Source: Prevotella sp. (GTDB lineage Bacteria; Bacteroidota; Bacteroidia; Bacteroidales; Bacteroidaceae). From it: a stretch of DNA of 51,195 nt. Location: the NCBI GenBank assembly GCA_017483805.1, contig JAFUUL010000143.1, positions 1-51,195 of the forward strand, written 5' to 3'. Below are positions 30,846-40,065 of this stretch, piece by piece. Both the position numbers and the translations under genes were made by a program. Position 1 is the first letter of the stretch. Every line of letters starts with the position of its first letter. The notes below the pieces were generated by a model. It was given only the letters and a program-made list of their open reading frames with translations. It ran no database searches and was not told the origin of the DNA.

Positions 30846-30873
30846 GTTGCCGTGATACGGCAACAGACTGAAC
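30846..30873 (+). repeat. 28-nt hairpin-tail element, copy 18
   Basis: Arms GTTGCCGT/ACGGCAAC, loop GAT, tail AGACTGAAC. Confidence 0.85.
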
Positions 30874-30914
30874 GATTATTATTCACTATTAAAACTATAG
30901 AAAGGGAAATAACT

Positions 30915-31496
30915 ATGGCAATGAAGACAAAGAAGCAGTTGAAGGACGTGTTTGGTGGCATCGCTTCGATGTGGTATCAGAGTGCAGAACTGGACCTGTC
31001 CTCGCTGGAGGGCATCACCATCACCCCTGAGTATGATGTTCCCGTGAAGGTGGACACCATCGAGTTGGAGCAGGGCGACCCCTCCATCGAACACTACAAA
31101 GTGATAGGCTTGCCGGGTGACTGGATTACCAGTTCTGAGGCCGGTGACATCGACCTGTCGTTCCGTGTGCCGACGAAGCACAGCGACATCCTGAAACTGG
31201 CCTATGGTGCGGATGCCGTGAAGGCCATCACCGGTGCCACCGTTGACGGCGTGACCTACAACGGCACAGCCCTGACGCTGGCGGACCGCAAGATCGACGG
31301 CACGTTCATCCTGGTGAACCAGTCGAAGGACAAGTTGCTGGTTCTGGCCAACACGAGCCTGTGGGCGAAGCCCGTCATCGACAGCGATGCCAAGGGCGTG
31401 TTTGCGCTGGACTTCAACGGCACCATCGAGAGCGACGGCACGACTCCCGACATCCTGTTCCTGGAGAAGGCTGCCACGACTGGCGGCGGCGAGTAA
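30915..31496 (+). CDS. Major tail tube protein
   Basis: A 193-residue product starting MAMKTKKQLKDVFGGIAS; the extended frame from 30852 crosses element copy 18. Beta-rich and Asp/Thr/Gly-rich with strongly biased codons, consistent with an abundant structural protein. It lies before the frameshifted chaperone pair, a conserved order in siphoviruses. A terminator-like hairpin follows (31530-31565), which would favour tube protein production. Confidence 0.75.
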   Translation: MAMKTKKQLKDVFGGIASMWYQSAELDLSSLEGITITPEYDVPVKVDTIELEQGDPSIEHYKVIGLPGDWITSSEAGDIDLSFRVPTKHSDILKLAYGADAVKAITGATVDGVTYNGTALTLADRKIDGTFILVNQSKDKLLVLANTSLWAKPVIDSDAKGVFALDFNGTIESDGTTPDILFLEKAATTGGGE

Positions 31497-31529
31497 GCAG
31501 CGAGCGGGAACCGATAACTGAAACCGAAG

Positions 31530-31565
31530 AGGGCGGCGGTACTGATGTGGCCGCTGCCCTTTATT
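31530..31565 (+). terminator. Terminator-like hairpin after the tail tube gene
   Basis: Ten-pair stem (31530-31539 with 31551-31560, one G.U), followed by TTTATT. The T-run is short, so partial termination (attenuation) of the late transcript is more likely than a full stop. Confidence 0.5.
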
Positions 31566-31581
31566 GGTGAATGTCGGGGTG

Positions 31582-31637
31582 GTTGCTGTGATACAGCAAC
31601 AGACGGGACGCAACAGACGGAACGCAACAGACGGAAC
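31582..31637 (+). repeat. 28-nt hairpin-tail element, copy 19, with triplicated tail
   Basis: Arms GTTGCTGT/ACAGCAAC, loop GAT, tail AGACGGGAC, followed by two extra 14-nt copies of GCAACAGACGGAAC (31610-31623, 31624-31637). The last arm and tail are thus in three tandem units. Confidence 0.85.
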
Positions 31638-31657
31638 GGATAAGAACAACGAAAACG

Positions 31658-32116
31658 ATGGCAGAGACGAAAGAGATAGAGCAGCCGAAGGTGGAGTTGC
31701 AGCAGGTGCTGGACGCGGTGATGGAAGCCGAGCCCGAAGTGGTGTCCTTCTACGGGAAGAAACACAGGATATGCTGGCTGCACAACGGCGTGACACGCAA
31801 GTTCTCGCACATCATGCTGAAGGAGGCTGATGCGTGGAAGCGCAACGTGAAGGTGACGGCGTGCGTGCTGCTGAACAGGCGCAACGGCCTGTGGACGTGG
31901 GTGCTGCTGAAGGCATGGTACTGGGTGTACTGGCGTTGGCTGTACTACGTGAGAGACATAGACCAGGTGGAGGTGATGGGGGTACTTGATGCCGCCAAAA
32001 AAAAAATTCAGTCGGAGCCCTTGGCACTGGCTACCATATTAGCGACCGGGATGATGGACACGATGATGACGATGGCTCGTCACGAAGTTGGCCAAGCAGG
32101 ACGCGATGGGGCTTAG
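31658..32116 (+). CDS. Tail assembly chaperone, unshifted form (gpG-like)
   Basis: A 152-residue product starting MAETKEIEQPKVELQQVL, the zero-frame reading. Conserved position between tail tube and tape measure, with an A10 run (31997-32006) near its end as the slippery site. The aromatic-rich segment (LLKAWYWVYWRWLYYVRD) may bind the tape measure protein. See the shifted product below. Confidence 0.75.
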   Translation: MAETKEIEQPKVELQQVLDAVMEAEPEVVSFYGKKHRICWLHNGVTRKFSHIMLKEADAWKRNVKVTACVLLNRRNGLWTWVLLKAWYWVYWRWLYYVRDIDQVEVMGVLDAAKKKIQSEPLALATILATGMMDTMMTMARHEVGQAGRDGA

Positions 32117-32403
32117 CGCACTCGTTGGGGGAGAAGTTTCCCTGGCTGCTGGAACGGCGGTTCGGCATCAGGGCGTTCGACTACTGGTGGGGCTACACGG
32201 CGGCTCAGATAGACCTGATGGTGATGGACCAGCCGGTGATCAGTTACAAGCACGATGGGAAGAAGAGCGACAGGAGTATGTTCGGCACGAAGGCCGAGGC
32301 CGACGAGATGGAGGCCCTTGCCGATGCGTGGAAGGCGCAGAACGGCGACGGCATCGCAGGAAAGACGGTGAACCTGAGCGACTTTGTGCAGGGGAAGGCG
32401 TAG
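31658..32403 (+). CDS. Tail assembly chaperone, -1 frameshift fusion (gpGT-like)
   Basis: A -1 shift on the A10 run (31997-32006) enters a frame that is open through 32403 with no stop between. The fused protein would be about 248 residues: the first about 116 of the chaperone, then a Gly/Asp-rich linker and the T part (GEKFPWLLERRFGIRAFDYW and so on). The open reading of the T part from TTG 32125 has no real start signal of its own, as expected for a frameshift extension. This G/GT pair is a standard siphovirus tail-assembly arrangement. Confidence 0.8.
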
Positions 32404-32409
32404 GGAGAG

Positions 32410-32427
32410 CCTGCGGTGAACCGCAGG
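32410..32427. promoter_or_regulatory. Short perfect hairpin between tail chaperone and lipoprotein gene
   Basis: CCTGCGGT and ACCGCAGG enclosing GA. No T-run follows in either direction. It marks the left edge of the reversed lipoprotein insert. Confidence 0.45.
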
Positions 32428-32439
32428 GCACGGTGGCTA

Positions 32440-32889
32440 TTAGAGAGAGACTTTTTGTTTATCTTCTAAAGACATGAGAATTTCGTGAGCGTGAGGGCTA
32501 TCAAGATTGATTATCTCAGACACAGGAATGCCTTTGAAACGGTCTCTTGAAATACAGGTGTCAACGATATGTCCATAAAAATAAACATCATCAGTATTTT
32601 CGTTGTCGTTTTGACGAACAAAAATCCATTCTCCCCGAACTTGTTTGTCGTCGATATTGCAAGAGAATTGCAAGACACAAATATCGTCAGAAGCAAAATC
32701 TGTTTTGAGATATTTCATTGATTGTGTGATAGTATATCCAGGAACTCCAGGTCTTGATTTTGCTTCATCTATAATGCTGTCTGCAAAATGCTTGGCCTTG
32801 GATTCCAATGACGGTTGAGCGGTGTTTGAACACGCAACAAATAGCCCACAAAAGGCGGTTACTGCTAAAAGTATATTTATTCTCTTCAT
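32440..32889 (-). CDS. Lipoprotein, probable 'moron' gene
   Basis: A 149-residue protein with a lipoprotein signal: basic start MKRINILL, hydrophobic core, lipobox ending at C20 (FVAC). The mature part is acidic, Asp/Glu/Lys-rich, with no known domain. It is transcribed opposite to all surrounding late genes, with its own consensus -7 box (TATCTTTG at 32901-32894) 4 nt before the ATG, so the mRNA would be leaderless. AT-rich compared with its neighbours. A phage lipoprotein expressed from the prophage may block superinfection or alter the host envelope. Confidence 0.75.
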   Translation of the reverse strand: MKRINILLAVTAFCGLFVACSNTAQPSLESKAKHFADSIIDEAKSRPGVPGYTITQSMKYLKTDFASDDICVLQFSCNIDDKQVRGEWIFVRQNDNENTDDVYFYGHIVDTCISRDRFKGIPVSEIINLDSPHAHEILMSLEDKQKVSL

Positions 32890-32893
32890 GTGG

Positions 32894-32901
32894 CAAAGAT
32901 A
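32894..32901 (-). promoter_or_regulatory. -7 box of the lipoprotein gene
   Basis: TATCTTTG on the minus strand, 4 nt from the ATG at 32889. A start at or near the A of the ATG is predicted. Confidence 0.55.
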
Positions 32902-32957
32902 AGAAGAATAAGTTGATTTAAGGCTAAAACGATTGATTATTTAACAATATTAAAGAT

Positions 32958-35900
32958 ATGGCACAGGATAATATGTATTTTGATTGGGGGATGAAGGGCA
33001 GGCTTGAAGAGCAGATCAAGGCTGCTTCAAAGGATGGCGAACACCTGAGAGAGGTCATAGAGAAACTTCAGGTAGACCTTTCGAAGATTACTGCCGAAAA
33101 AATACAGCAGAGCATTCAGAAGAATGTGGATGATGCCGAGAAGGCTCTGTATAAACTCATGGATGCAAAAGAAAAGGTTGACAAGGCCTTGTCACGCAAT
33201 ATGGCGATGAGGAATGACGGCTTCCTTGGCATGGATGAGTCAAAACTTCTTCAGGTGTCAGCACGCCTTGATGAGATTATCAACAAGGTTATGAATGTCG
33301 GGGCAGAGGCTGCTTTCTCCAAGACTTCCGTCAAAGATATGCTCTCTGCGTTGAGCACTGACATTGCCCTGAAAGACGCCAGAAGTGCCACATCTGTTAT
33401 GGATAAAGGGCTTGACAAGCAAATAAAGGAACGGGCAAAGGCTCAGAAAGAAGCCATCAAAGATATAGAGAGTGCCTTTGCTGACTCCGACAAAGCCGCC
33501 AAGAACAATGTCAAGAACCAAGAGTTGGTCAAAGATGCCATTGCCAAGATAGCCACAGCCCGCGCTAATCTGAGCGCGGCCAGCGAGAAGGGCAATCAGC
33601 AAGAGGTGGCCCATGCCCAATTGCTTATGAATCTTCTTGACCGACTTGCTGGCAAACTGAACGCCTTAAAGGGGCAGTTTCTTGGAGAAAAAGGTGCGCT
33701 GGACGGCGTTCTGGGTAGTGGATATCAGGGATTGATGCGGAATGTGAGTCAGGCAGTGAGAGACATTGGCAAAGTGGAAAGTTCCGTTGCACAGGGGCCA
33801 GTCAATCTTCTTGCCGGTAAGGATGCCGACTTCAAGCGCATACAGGACATCACAGCGGAGATGACTACCATCCAGCAGAAACTCCGTGAACTGAAAGCCG
33901 AAGAATCAAAGGGTGTGTTTTCCCCGAAGGACGTGGAATTGCTAAAACAACGCTACGAAGCGCTGAGGACAGAACTGGAAAGCGTGCGCCAGTCGCTGCG
34001 TCAGATTGGAGAGATGAGCAATGTGTATGGCGGTATTGGGCATCTTCGGGGATATACCGGCCCACAGTCTGCTATGAGCGATGATGCCTGGGCCGCAGCG
34101 AAGCGTGAGGCAGAAATCAGAGAGGTAGCAGCGCAGGCCGCCCAGAAGCACGCCCGGAAACTTGTTGAACTGACCGAGGCTTTTGACAGACAGGCCAAGG
34201 CAGAAGAACGGGCTAATCAGGTAGCGCAGGCAAATTCAGAAGCACAGGCCCGAGCACAAGAAAAGACTATTTCGCAGGCAAAAGCCCGTCAGCAGAACAG
34301 TCAGGCCATACGCAGGCAAGCGGAGGAACTTGTTCGCTTGCGTCTTGAATTGTTGAAGACTCAGGCGGCAGAATTGTCAACGCTGATGAAAAACGGAAGG
34401 GGAACACTCAGTACGTCACAGTATGACCAACTGAAAGAAGCCCTCCGTGGCGTTGTTCATGAAATGACAACGCTGAGAAACGTGATGGCCGACATGAGCA
34501 ACTTTTCTACCAGGGATTTGTTTGGCTATGGCAGAGGTGGCCAAGACTGGTCGGCACTTATATCCAACAGCCAGCAGATAATTGGTGCGCAGCAGTCTAT
34601 CAGGCAGTTGTCAATGGAAGAGGAGAAATTCTCGCAGGCTATACAAAGAGCCACGGCAGAACTCACAGGTCAGAATCGCGTTCTTGGCGATTTACAGATG
34701 ATGGTTCAGAACTATCTTAGCCTGTGGGGAGCAAAGAGTTTTATAGACAATATCATCCAGATTGGCGGTCAGTTGGAGATGCAACGCATGAGTATTGGTG
34801 CCATCCTTGGTGACACTGCTCATGCAAATGACCTTTTTGAAAAAATCAAGAGCCTTGCCGTGCAATCTCCATTCGGTGTCGTTGAGTTGGACCAGTACAC
34901 CAAGCAGTTATCTGCCTACGGATTCAAATACAACGAACTATATGACATGACGAAACGTCTGGCAGACATCTCTGCCGGTGCAGGTACAGATGTCAGTCGC
35001 CTCGCTCTGGCATTGGGCCATGTTCGTGCAGAAGGTGCATTGAGCGGCTATACGCTTAGACAGTTTGCCATGAATAATATCCCTATGGTCGGTGAGTTGG
35101 CAAAGAAATTGACGGAAGTAGAGGGCAGGCTTGTTACTATAGCAGAGGTACGTAAACGTGTCAGGGAAAAACTGATTGACTACAAAGACGTGGAAGATGT
35201 CATCATGCGCCTGACGGATGAAGGAGGTATGTTCCATAATATGCAGGAAGTTGTTTCAGAAAGTGTAAAGGCACGCTTCAAGAACCTGAAAGACTCCCTG
35301 GATATTATGTATGGCGAAATGGCAGAAAGTGACCTTGGTGGAGAATTGAAGACCGTGGCTGCTGTCTTGACCGAACTGTCGAGGCATTGGAAGGAACTTT
35401 TTGCTGTTCTGAAAGCCGGTATCGTAGTGCTTGGTACCGTCCGCGCACTTACGTTTACCAACCGTGTACTTCTTGGTACGGAAGCAATGGCAGTACAGAG
35501 AGGTGTAGATGCCAAACTGAGATCAGACAAGGCAAACATTAAACTCGCGTCCAGTTATCGCCTGCTGACAGCGTCGGAAAAGGCTTTTAACGGAGCAAGA
35601 GGTGAGGCTCTTATTCTGGCAAACTCGCTTGCGCTTTCAGAAAAGAAATTGACTGTTGAGGGTGTGGCTCGACAAGTGGCGCTTGGAAGGCTGACAAAGG
35701 CAGAAGGCCTTCGTTCCATCACGCTCTCGACTCTGACAGCGGCAGAAAAAGCCCAGGGCTATGCAGTTGTCAGTAATGTTTTGACATACGGCAGATATAC
35801 AGGCATCGTTAACGGTCTTACGCTTTCGTTGAAAAGTCTCGGCGTGGCCCTTAAGAGTCTTGTTTGGAATCCTCTAACAGCAGCCTTCGCGATTGCTGGC

Positions 35901-38900
35901 ATAGGTATGGAGTTGTGGCAAAAGAACAACGAAGAAGTTGAGCGTGCCACAGAACTGAACGATGCTCTATTCAACAGAGCCGTAGAAGGTATCAAGAATA
36001 TCAAGACCATGATGAGTGAGACAGGTTTTTCATTTGTCATAGATGGTCAAGAATCAACGTTTAGCGAGATAGAGGACTTGAAAAGAGGTGGAAAGTTTGT
36101 CTTTACTCCAGCGGCAGAACTTACAACAACAGAGATGGTGTCTGCCATAGAAAAGTGGACAGAGTTCATAAAAGAATATTCCGCGAACAAAAATTCCATT
36201 CTCAATGATTCTTATGCCGATGAGGCAGGAAATGTCCGCTCACTATCAGACCTGTATGAGAGGCTTGGAGAAAAAGTCGGAGAGACTGCTGAGGCTTATG
36301 TATGGCTAAAGCAGGCCAGCGATGCAGCGGAGTTTGCAGAGTCGGCGACCAATGGGGGTATTTTAGACGGGGCATTTGATGATGACTTAATTACGAATAT
36401 CAACGATTATGCTGATGCCTTAAAGGATTTTAATGACGGTATCAGCAAGACCATCATGAGCCAGCGTGGCGATTATTCCAAGATTCTTGCATCAGCAAGG
36501 AAAGACGGCTTGTTCCTGAGAGCGTTGAAATCTGAGGGCATAGAAATGGATAACCTTTCGGCGCAACTGAGAATTCTCGTTGAGAGAGCCGATGAATTTG
36601 GGAATGCCATAGAATTGGCAAAAGACCAAGCCTCTTCTATGGGTTTGGTATTAGATGATTTTGATAGATCGTTAGATTCTTATTGGATATGGGACCATAC
36701 CAATACGGATCGTCTTGTGTCTATGCGTGACGCCCGTAAGGATATGGAGGCAGATATTAATGCCTATATCAGAGGCTTCAAGCAGAGAATTGCCGAAGCC
36801 GGATGGGACTTGAATGACCTCACAGAAAGTCAGAAACAAGCCATTGCTCTTGCCATTGCTGAGACTGTAGCCAAAGCGAATAAAGGAACGGAGGAAGTGC
36901 GCAAGGAAGTGGAAAATCTTATGCGTGAGAAGTTTGGAATCGAACTTGACGCAGATACTGCTCGTGCCATAGCGAATGTAGTCGGCTTAAAGCAATCACT
37001 TGAAGAACTTGTCGGACATGACTGGCATATTGATGTAAAGACGGCAACTGACTTTGGCGATGTCATCAAGAATGTCCGTGCCGACTATAAGAGTGCACAG
37101 GAATATTTCAACAATGTTAAGCCTCTAATGATGAAGATGGGCATTGATGTCAGTGGAGGAATGAAGAAACTGACAGCAGGGCAAAGAAAGACATTCATTG
37201 ATGCGTGGAAAAAAGATCATGGAGAAGATACTACTGCTGCAGAAATGATATTGAACGACTATGATGCTCTTGCAGACAAACTGAATGATGCACTTGATTT
37301 TAATACTGCAACAGGAATCAGTTTGACAGACCCGACCAAAGAGAACAAAGACAACAAGACTGACAAGCAGTTGAAGCAGTGGCGGGAGGAGTTGAAGGAG
37401 ATCAAGGCGTTCTGGAGCGAGTATGAGAAGTTCCTGCGGTATATGACGAGCAGCGAGGCCGTGGAGGAGATACGGCGGAAGGGGCTATTCCCGTCGCTGT
37501 TCAAGGACGGGCAGTTGACGATGGACGTGAGTGGCGGTCTTGGCAGTGCGCTTGACACGCTGCTGGGAAAGACCAACGGGAGCACGACGGAGCGCAAGGC
37601 CTTCCAGGTGGAGGTGAAGCAGGCGCGTGCGGAAGTTGACCTGAAGGACAAGGAGGAGACGGCGAAGAACATACTGAACCAACTGGACGAGGCCCTGAAG
37701 GAGCAGGGCAGGCGGTGGGATCTGTACAAGAAGATACTGGAGGCCACCGGCAGCAGGGAGCAGGCCGGGCAGATAGCGTTCGGAAAGGACTTGGGCTTCA
37801 AGAACAGGGCAGAGCAGTTGAGGGCCGAGGTTGCGGCAGAGACGCAACAGACGGGGAAGAGCGTGGACGAAGTGCTGGGAATGGACGATGAGAGCCTGCA
37901 CCAACTGGGCATCTTCGAGAAGGCCGCCAACGGCATCTACCAGAAACTGAAACTGCTGAAGGAAGAGGAGCAGAAGGTGAAGGCTGAAGAGGTGGAACTG
38001 TTTGTGGACGCGCTGAAGAACGCAAAGAGCCTTGACACGGAACTGGAGCAGATACGCGTGAGGTATGAGCGGACGAGGGCTGCGATCATATCGCAGCAAA
38101 CTGGGCAAGAGCGCGACACGCTGATAGCCAATGCCAACAAGAACGAGGCGAAGGAGGTGGCCGACAAGCAGTGGGAGTACTTCAAGAAGAGCGATGACTG
38201 GGGCAGGATTTTCGGCAATCTGGACAAAATGACCACGCGGACGCTCCGTGGTATGCGTGACAGGCTGGAGGAGATGGCCCCGAGCCTGAGTGAGAGCGTG
38301 GAGGCGACGAAAGCCCTCTATGAGGCCCTGGAGAAGATAGACAAGGTGGCGAACGGCCGTAACCCGTTCAAGACGATGGGTGATGCCATCAGCCGTGACA
38401 TAGGCATCAAGGGCCTGCTGAACAGGGGTGTGAACCAGTACGGCTACAGAAACAGCGAAGGTACTTACAGCATAGACGCTGCCAACGCCCGGAAACTGGG
38501 TCTGACGGTGAACTCCAGCGGCAAATACACGAAAGGAGAACTGAAAGATGCCGAGAAGGGTGCATCGGAGGACTTCAACACTGGCATCAAGGGCCTGGTG
38601 GATGACTTCGCTGCCCTGCAGGATGCCCTACAGCCGGTGATAGGTCTGTTTGATGCCCTTGGCATGACTGGTGTGAGCGATTTCCTGAACATGGGCAGTA
38701 ATGCTCTGACAGCCGCCGGCCAGATGGGGCAGGGAGCCTCCGCTCTCTTGGGTTCTGCCGCAGGCCCTTGGGGAGCGGCCATCGGTGCTGGCCTGAGCGT
38801 GGTGTCCTCGCTGTTCTCGATGCACGACGCGAGCCTGCAAAAGGAGATAGAGGCCTCGCAGGCTCGTCAGAAGGAGATGGAGAACCTGACGAAGAACCTG

Positions 38901-39935
38901 GAAACGGCCCTTGAACGGACTCTTGGCAGCATCTACAGGACGGAGGCTTCGGAAAAGGACCTGAACAAACTGAGAGACTACAGGAGCAAGTACGACAAGG
39001 CCCATAACGCTGACCCCACAATTGCCAACTGGTACAAATTCAGTTACGGCTACATATCGGAAGATTCGAAGGCTGCTATCGACAAGGCCCTGGAATCGGA
39101 GAGTTACTATGACACGAAGTTTGCAGAGATGAACCTTCAGCGCGACGAGTTGAACAAGCAACTGCAAGCCGAACAGGGGAAGAAAGACAGCAGCGACACC
39201 GCCATAGAGGACTACAAGCAGCAGATAGCCGAACTGGAGGACGAGATCGACCACTTTGCAGAGGATATGGCCGAGAGCATCTACGGCATAGACGTGAAGA
39301 GTTGGGCGAGTGAACTTGGCGACGCGCTGTTTGAAGCCTGGCAGAAGGGTGAGGACGGTGCAGAGGCTTTCAAGAAGAAGGCGCGTGAGGTGATTACCGA
39401 CGTGGCAAAGAGGATAGCCGTGCTGAGCCTGATAGAGACGGCAATGGAGCCGGTACTGGATGTGGTGCGCAACGAGATGAAGCGCACAAGCGGCAAACTG
39501 GATGAGGAGAGCGTGGCAAACATAGCCGCCGCGATGGGCGTGGTTGGCGAGACGCTGCCAGACGCCTTCAACAAACTGATGGACGGACTGGACCTGGGCT
39601 TGCAGAAGGCAGGACTGGGGTCAATGAAGGACGATGCCGAGAGCACGACGGCGAGCAAGGTGATACAGGGCGGCTTCACGGAGAACGAGACGGGGCTGCT
39701 GCTGAGTTACATCAACGCTATGCGTGCCGACCTGAGCGTGCAGCGGATGGACGTGTACGGCATCCGCCAGTTGCTGGAGGGTAATTTCTCGGAAATGCCT
39801 GCGCTGGCACGCGCCCAGTTGCAGCAGTTGCAGCAGATAGCACAGAACACCTACAGGAACGCTGATGCCGCCGATGCCATCTACAACCTGTTGCACAGGC
39901 TGGCTCCCGATGGCCAGAAACTGAGGGTGGGGTGA
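32958..39935 (+). CDS. Tail tape measure protein
   Basis: A 2325-residue protein, one of the longest genes here; at roughly 0.15 nm per residue it implies a long tail, near 350 nm. The N-terminal 700 residues are coiled coils (LREVIEKLQVDLSKITAE and others). Membrane-like segments are seen around 815-835 (VVLGTVRALTFT), 966-990 (PLTAAFAIAGIGMEL) and 1925-1955 (GAAIGAGLSVVSSLF). The C-terminal part contains further coiled coils. Up to about 37365 the codons are AT-rich, after it strongly GC-rich, so the gene appears to be a recombinant. A copy of the 28-nt element lies in frame at 38079. Confidence 0.9.
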   Translation: MAQDNMYFDWGMKGRLEEQIKAASKDGEHLREVIEKLQVDLSKITAEKIQQSIQKNVDDAEKALYKLMDAKEKVDKALSRNMAMRNDGFLGMDESKLLQVSARLDEIINKVMNVGAEAAFSKTSVKDMLSALSTDIALKDARSATSVMDKGLDKQIKERAKAQKEAIKDIESAFADSDKAAKNNVKNQELVKDAIAKIATARANLSAASEKGNQQEVAHAQLLMNLLDRLAGKLNALKGQFLGEKGALDGVLGSGYQGLMRNVSQAVRDIGKVESSVAQGPVNLLAGKDADFKRIQDITAEMTTIQQKLRELKAEESKGVFSPKDVELLKQRYEALRTELESVRQSLRQIGEMSNVYGGIGHLRGYTGPQSAMSDDAWAAAKREAEIREVAAQAAQKHARKLVELTEAFDRQAKAEERANQVAQANSEAQARAQEKTISQAKARQQNSQAIRRQAEELVRLRLELLKTQAAELSTLMKNGRGTLSTSQYDQLKEALRGVVHEMTTLRNVMADMSNFSTRDLFGYGRGGQDWSALISNSQQIIGAQQSIRQLSMEEEKFSQAIQRATAELTGQNRVLGDLQMMVQNYLSLWGAKSFIDNIIQIGGQLEMQRMSIGAILGDTAHANDLFEKIKSLAVQSPFGVVELDQYTKQLSAYGFKYNELYDMTKRLADISAGAGTDVSRLALALGHVRAEGALSGYTLRQFAMNNIPMVGELAKKLTEVEGRLVTIAEVRKRVREKLIDYKDVEDVIMRLTDEGGMFHNMQEVVSESVKARFKNLKDSLDIMYGEMAESDLGGELKTVAAVLTELSRHWKELFAVLKAGIVVLGTVRALTFTNRVLLGTEAMAVQRGVDAKLRSDKANIKLASSYRLLTASEKAFNGARGEALILANSLALSEKKLTVEGVARQVALGRLTKAEGLRSITLSTLTAAEKAQGYAVVSNVLTYGRYTGIVNGLTLSLKSLGVALKSLVWNPLTAAFAIAGIGMELWQKNNEEVERATELNDALFNRAVEGIKNIKTMMSETGFSFVIDGQESTFSEIEDLKRGGKFVFTPAAELTTTEMVSAIEKWTEFIKEYSANKNSILNDSYADEAGNVRSLSDLYERLGEKVGETAEAYVWLKQASDAAEFAESATNGGILDGAFDDDLITNINDYADALKDFNDGISKTIMSQRGDYSKILASARKDGLFLRALKSEGIEMDNLSAQLRILVERADEFGNAIELAKDQASSMGLVLDDFDRSLDSYWIWDHTNTDRLVSMRDARKDMEADINAYIRGFKQRIAEAGWDLNDLTESQKQAIALAIAETVAKANKGTEEVRKEVENLMREKFGIELDADTARAIANVVGLKQSLEELVGHDWHIDVKTATDFGDVIKNVRADYKSAQEYFNNVKPLMMKMGIDVSGGMKKLTAGQRKTFIDAWKKDHGEDTTAAEMILNDYDALADKLNDALDFNTATGISLTDPTKENKDNKTDKQLKQWREELKEIKAFWSEYEKFLRYMTSSEAVEEIRRKGLFPSLFKDGQLTMDVSGGLGSALDTLLGKTNGSTTERKAFQVEVKQARAEVDLKDKEETAKNILNQLDEALKEQGRRWDLYKKILEATGSREQAGQIAFGKDLGFKNRAEQLRAEVAAETQQTGKSVDEVLGMDDESLHQLGIFEKAANGIYQKLKLLKEEEQKVKAEEVELFVDALKNAKSLDTELEQIRVRYERTRAAIISQQTGQERDTLIANANKNEAKEVADKQWEYFKKSDDWGRIFGNLDKMTTRTLRGMRDRLEEMAPSLSESVEATKALYEALEKIDKVANGRNPFKTMGDAISRDIGIKGLLNRGVNQYGYRNSEGTYSIDAANARKLGLTVNSSGKYTKGELKDAEKGASEDFNTGIKGLVDDFAALQDALQPVIGLFDALGMTGVSDFLNMGSNALTAAGQMGQGASALLGSAAGPWGAAIGAGLSVVSSLFSMHDASLQKEIEASQARQKEMENLTKNLETALERTLGSIYRTEASEKDLNKLRDYRSKYDKAHNADPTIANWYKFSYGYISEDSKAAIDKALESESYYDTKFAEMNLQRDELNKQLQAEQGKKDSSDTAIEDYKQQIAELEDEIDHFAEDMAESIYGIDVKSWASELGDALFEAWQKGEDGAEAFKKKAREVITDVAKRIAVLSLIETAMEPVLDVVRNEMKRTSGKLDEESVANIAAAMGVVGETLPDAFNKLMDGLDLGLQKAGLGSMKDDAESTTASKVIQGGFTENETGLLLSYINAMRADLSVQRMDVYGIRQLLEGNFSEMPALARAQLQQLQQIAQNTYRNADAADAIYNLLHRLAPDGQKLRVG
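38079..38106 (+). repeat. 28-nt-like element inside the tape measure gene, copy 20
   Basis: Arms GCTGCGAT/ATCGCAGC, loop CAT, tail AAACTGGGC. Encodes AAIISQQTGQ in frame. The tail matches weakly, so it may be a decayed copy. Confidence 0.5.
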
Positions 39936-39996
39936 TTTTTTGTGATATTCTGTATAAATATTCGTTAAAAGTGTATGGATATTCAGAAATTATGCT

Positions 39997-40004
39997 TATC
40001 TTTG
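39997..40004 (+). promoter_or_regulatory. -7 box before the tail-fibre gene group
   Basis: TATCTTTG in the 130-nt gap after the tape measure, AT-rich upstream. No perfect -33 TTTG. It could boost transcription of 40066 onwards. Confidence 0.45.
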
Positions 40005-40015
40005 CGGAGGAAATG

Positions 40016-40043
40016 GTTGCTGTGATACAGCAACAGACAGAAC
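40016..40043 (+). repeat. 28-nt hairpin-tail element, copy 21
   Basis: Arms GTTGCTGT/ACAGCAAC, loop GAT, tail AGACAGAAC, followed by a partial tail repeat GCAACAGAC at 40046-40054. Confidence 0.85.
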
Positions 40044-40065
40044 GGCAACAGACCACAATGACGAT

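Noticed and set aside
1693-31609. 28-nt elements as intrinsic terminators
   Set aside because: No T-run follows in either direction, and they recur between genes that must be cotranscribed.
1693-31609. 28-nt elements as tyrosine recombinase core sites or a CRISPR array
   Set aside because: The 3-nt spacer is too short for a crossover region and the arms vary by compensatory change; copies are dispersed and have no spacers.
32125-32403. A separate gene after the tail chaperone
   Set aside because: Only a TTG start, no leader; the frame is the -1 extension of 31658 and best explained by frameshifting.
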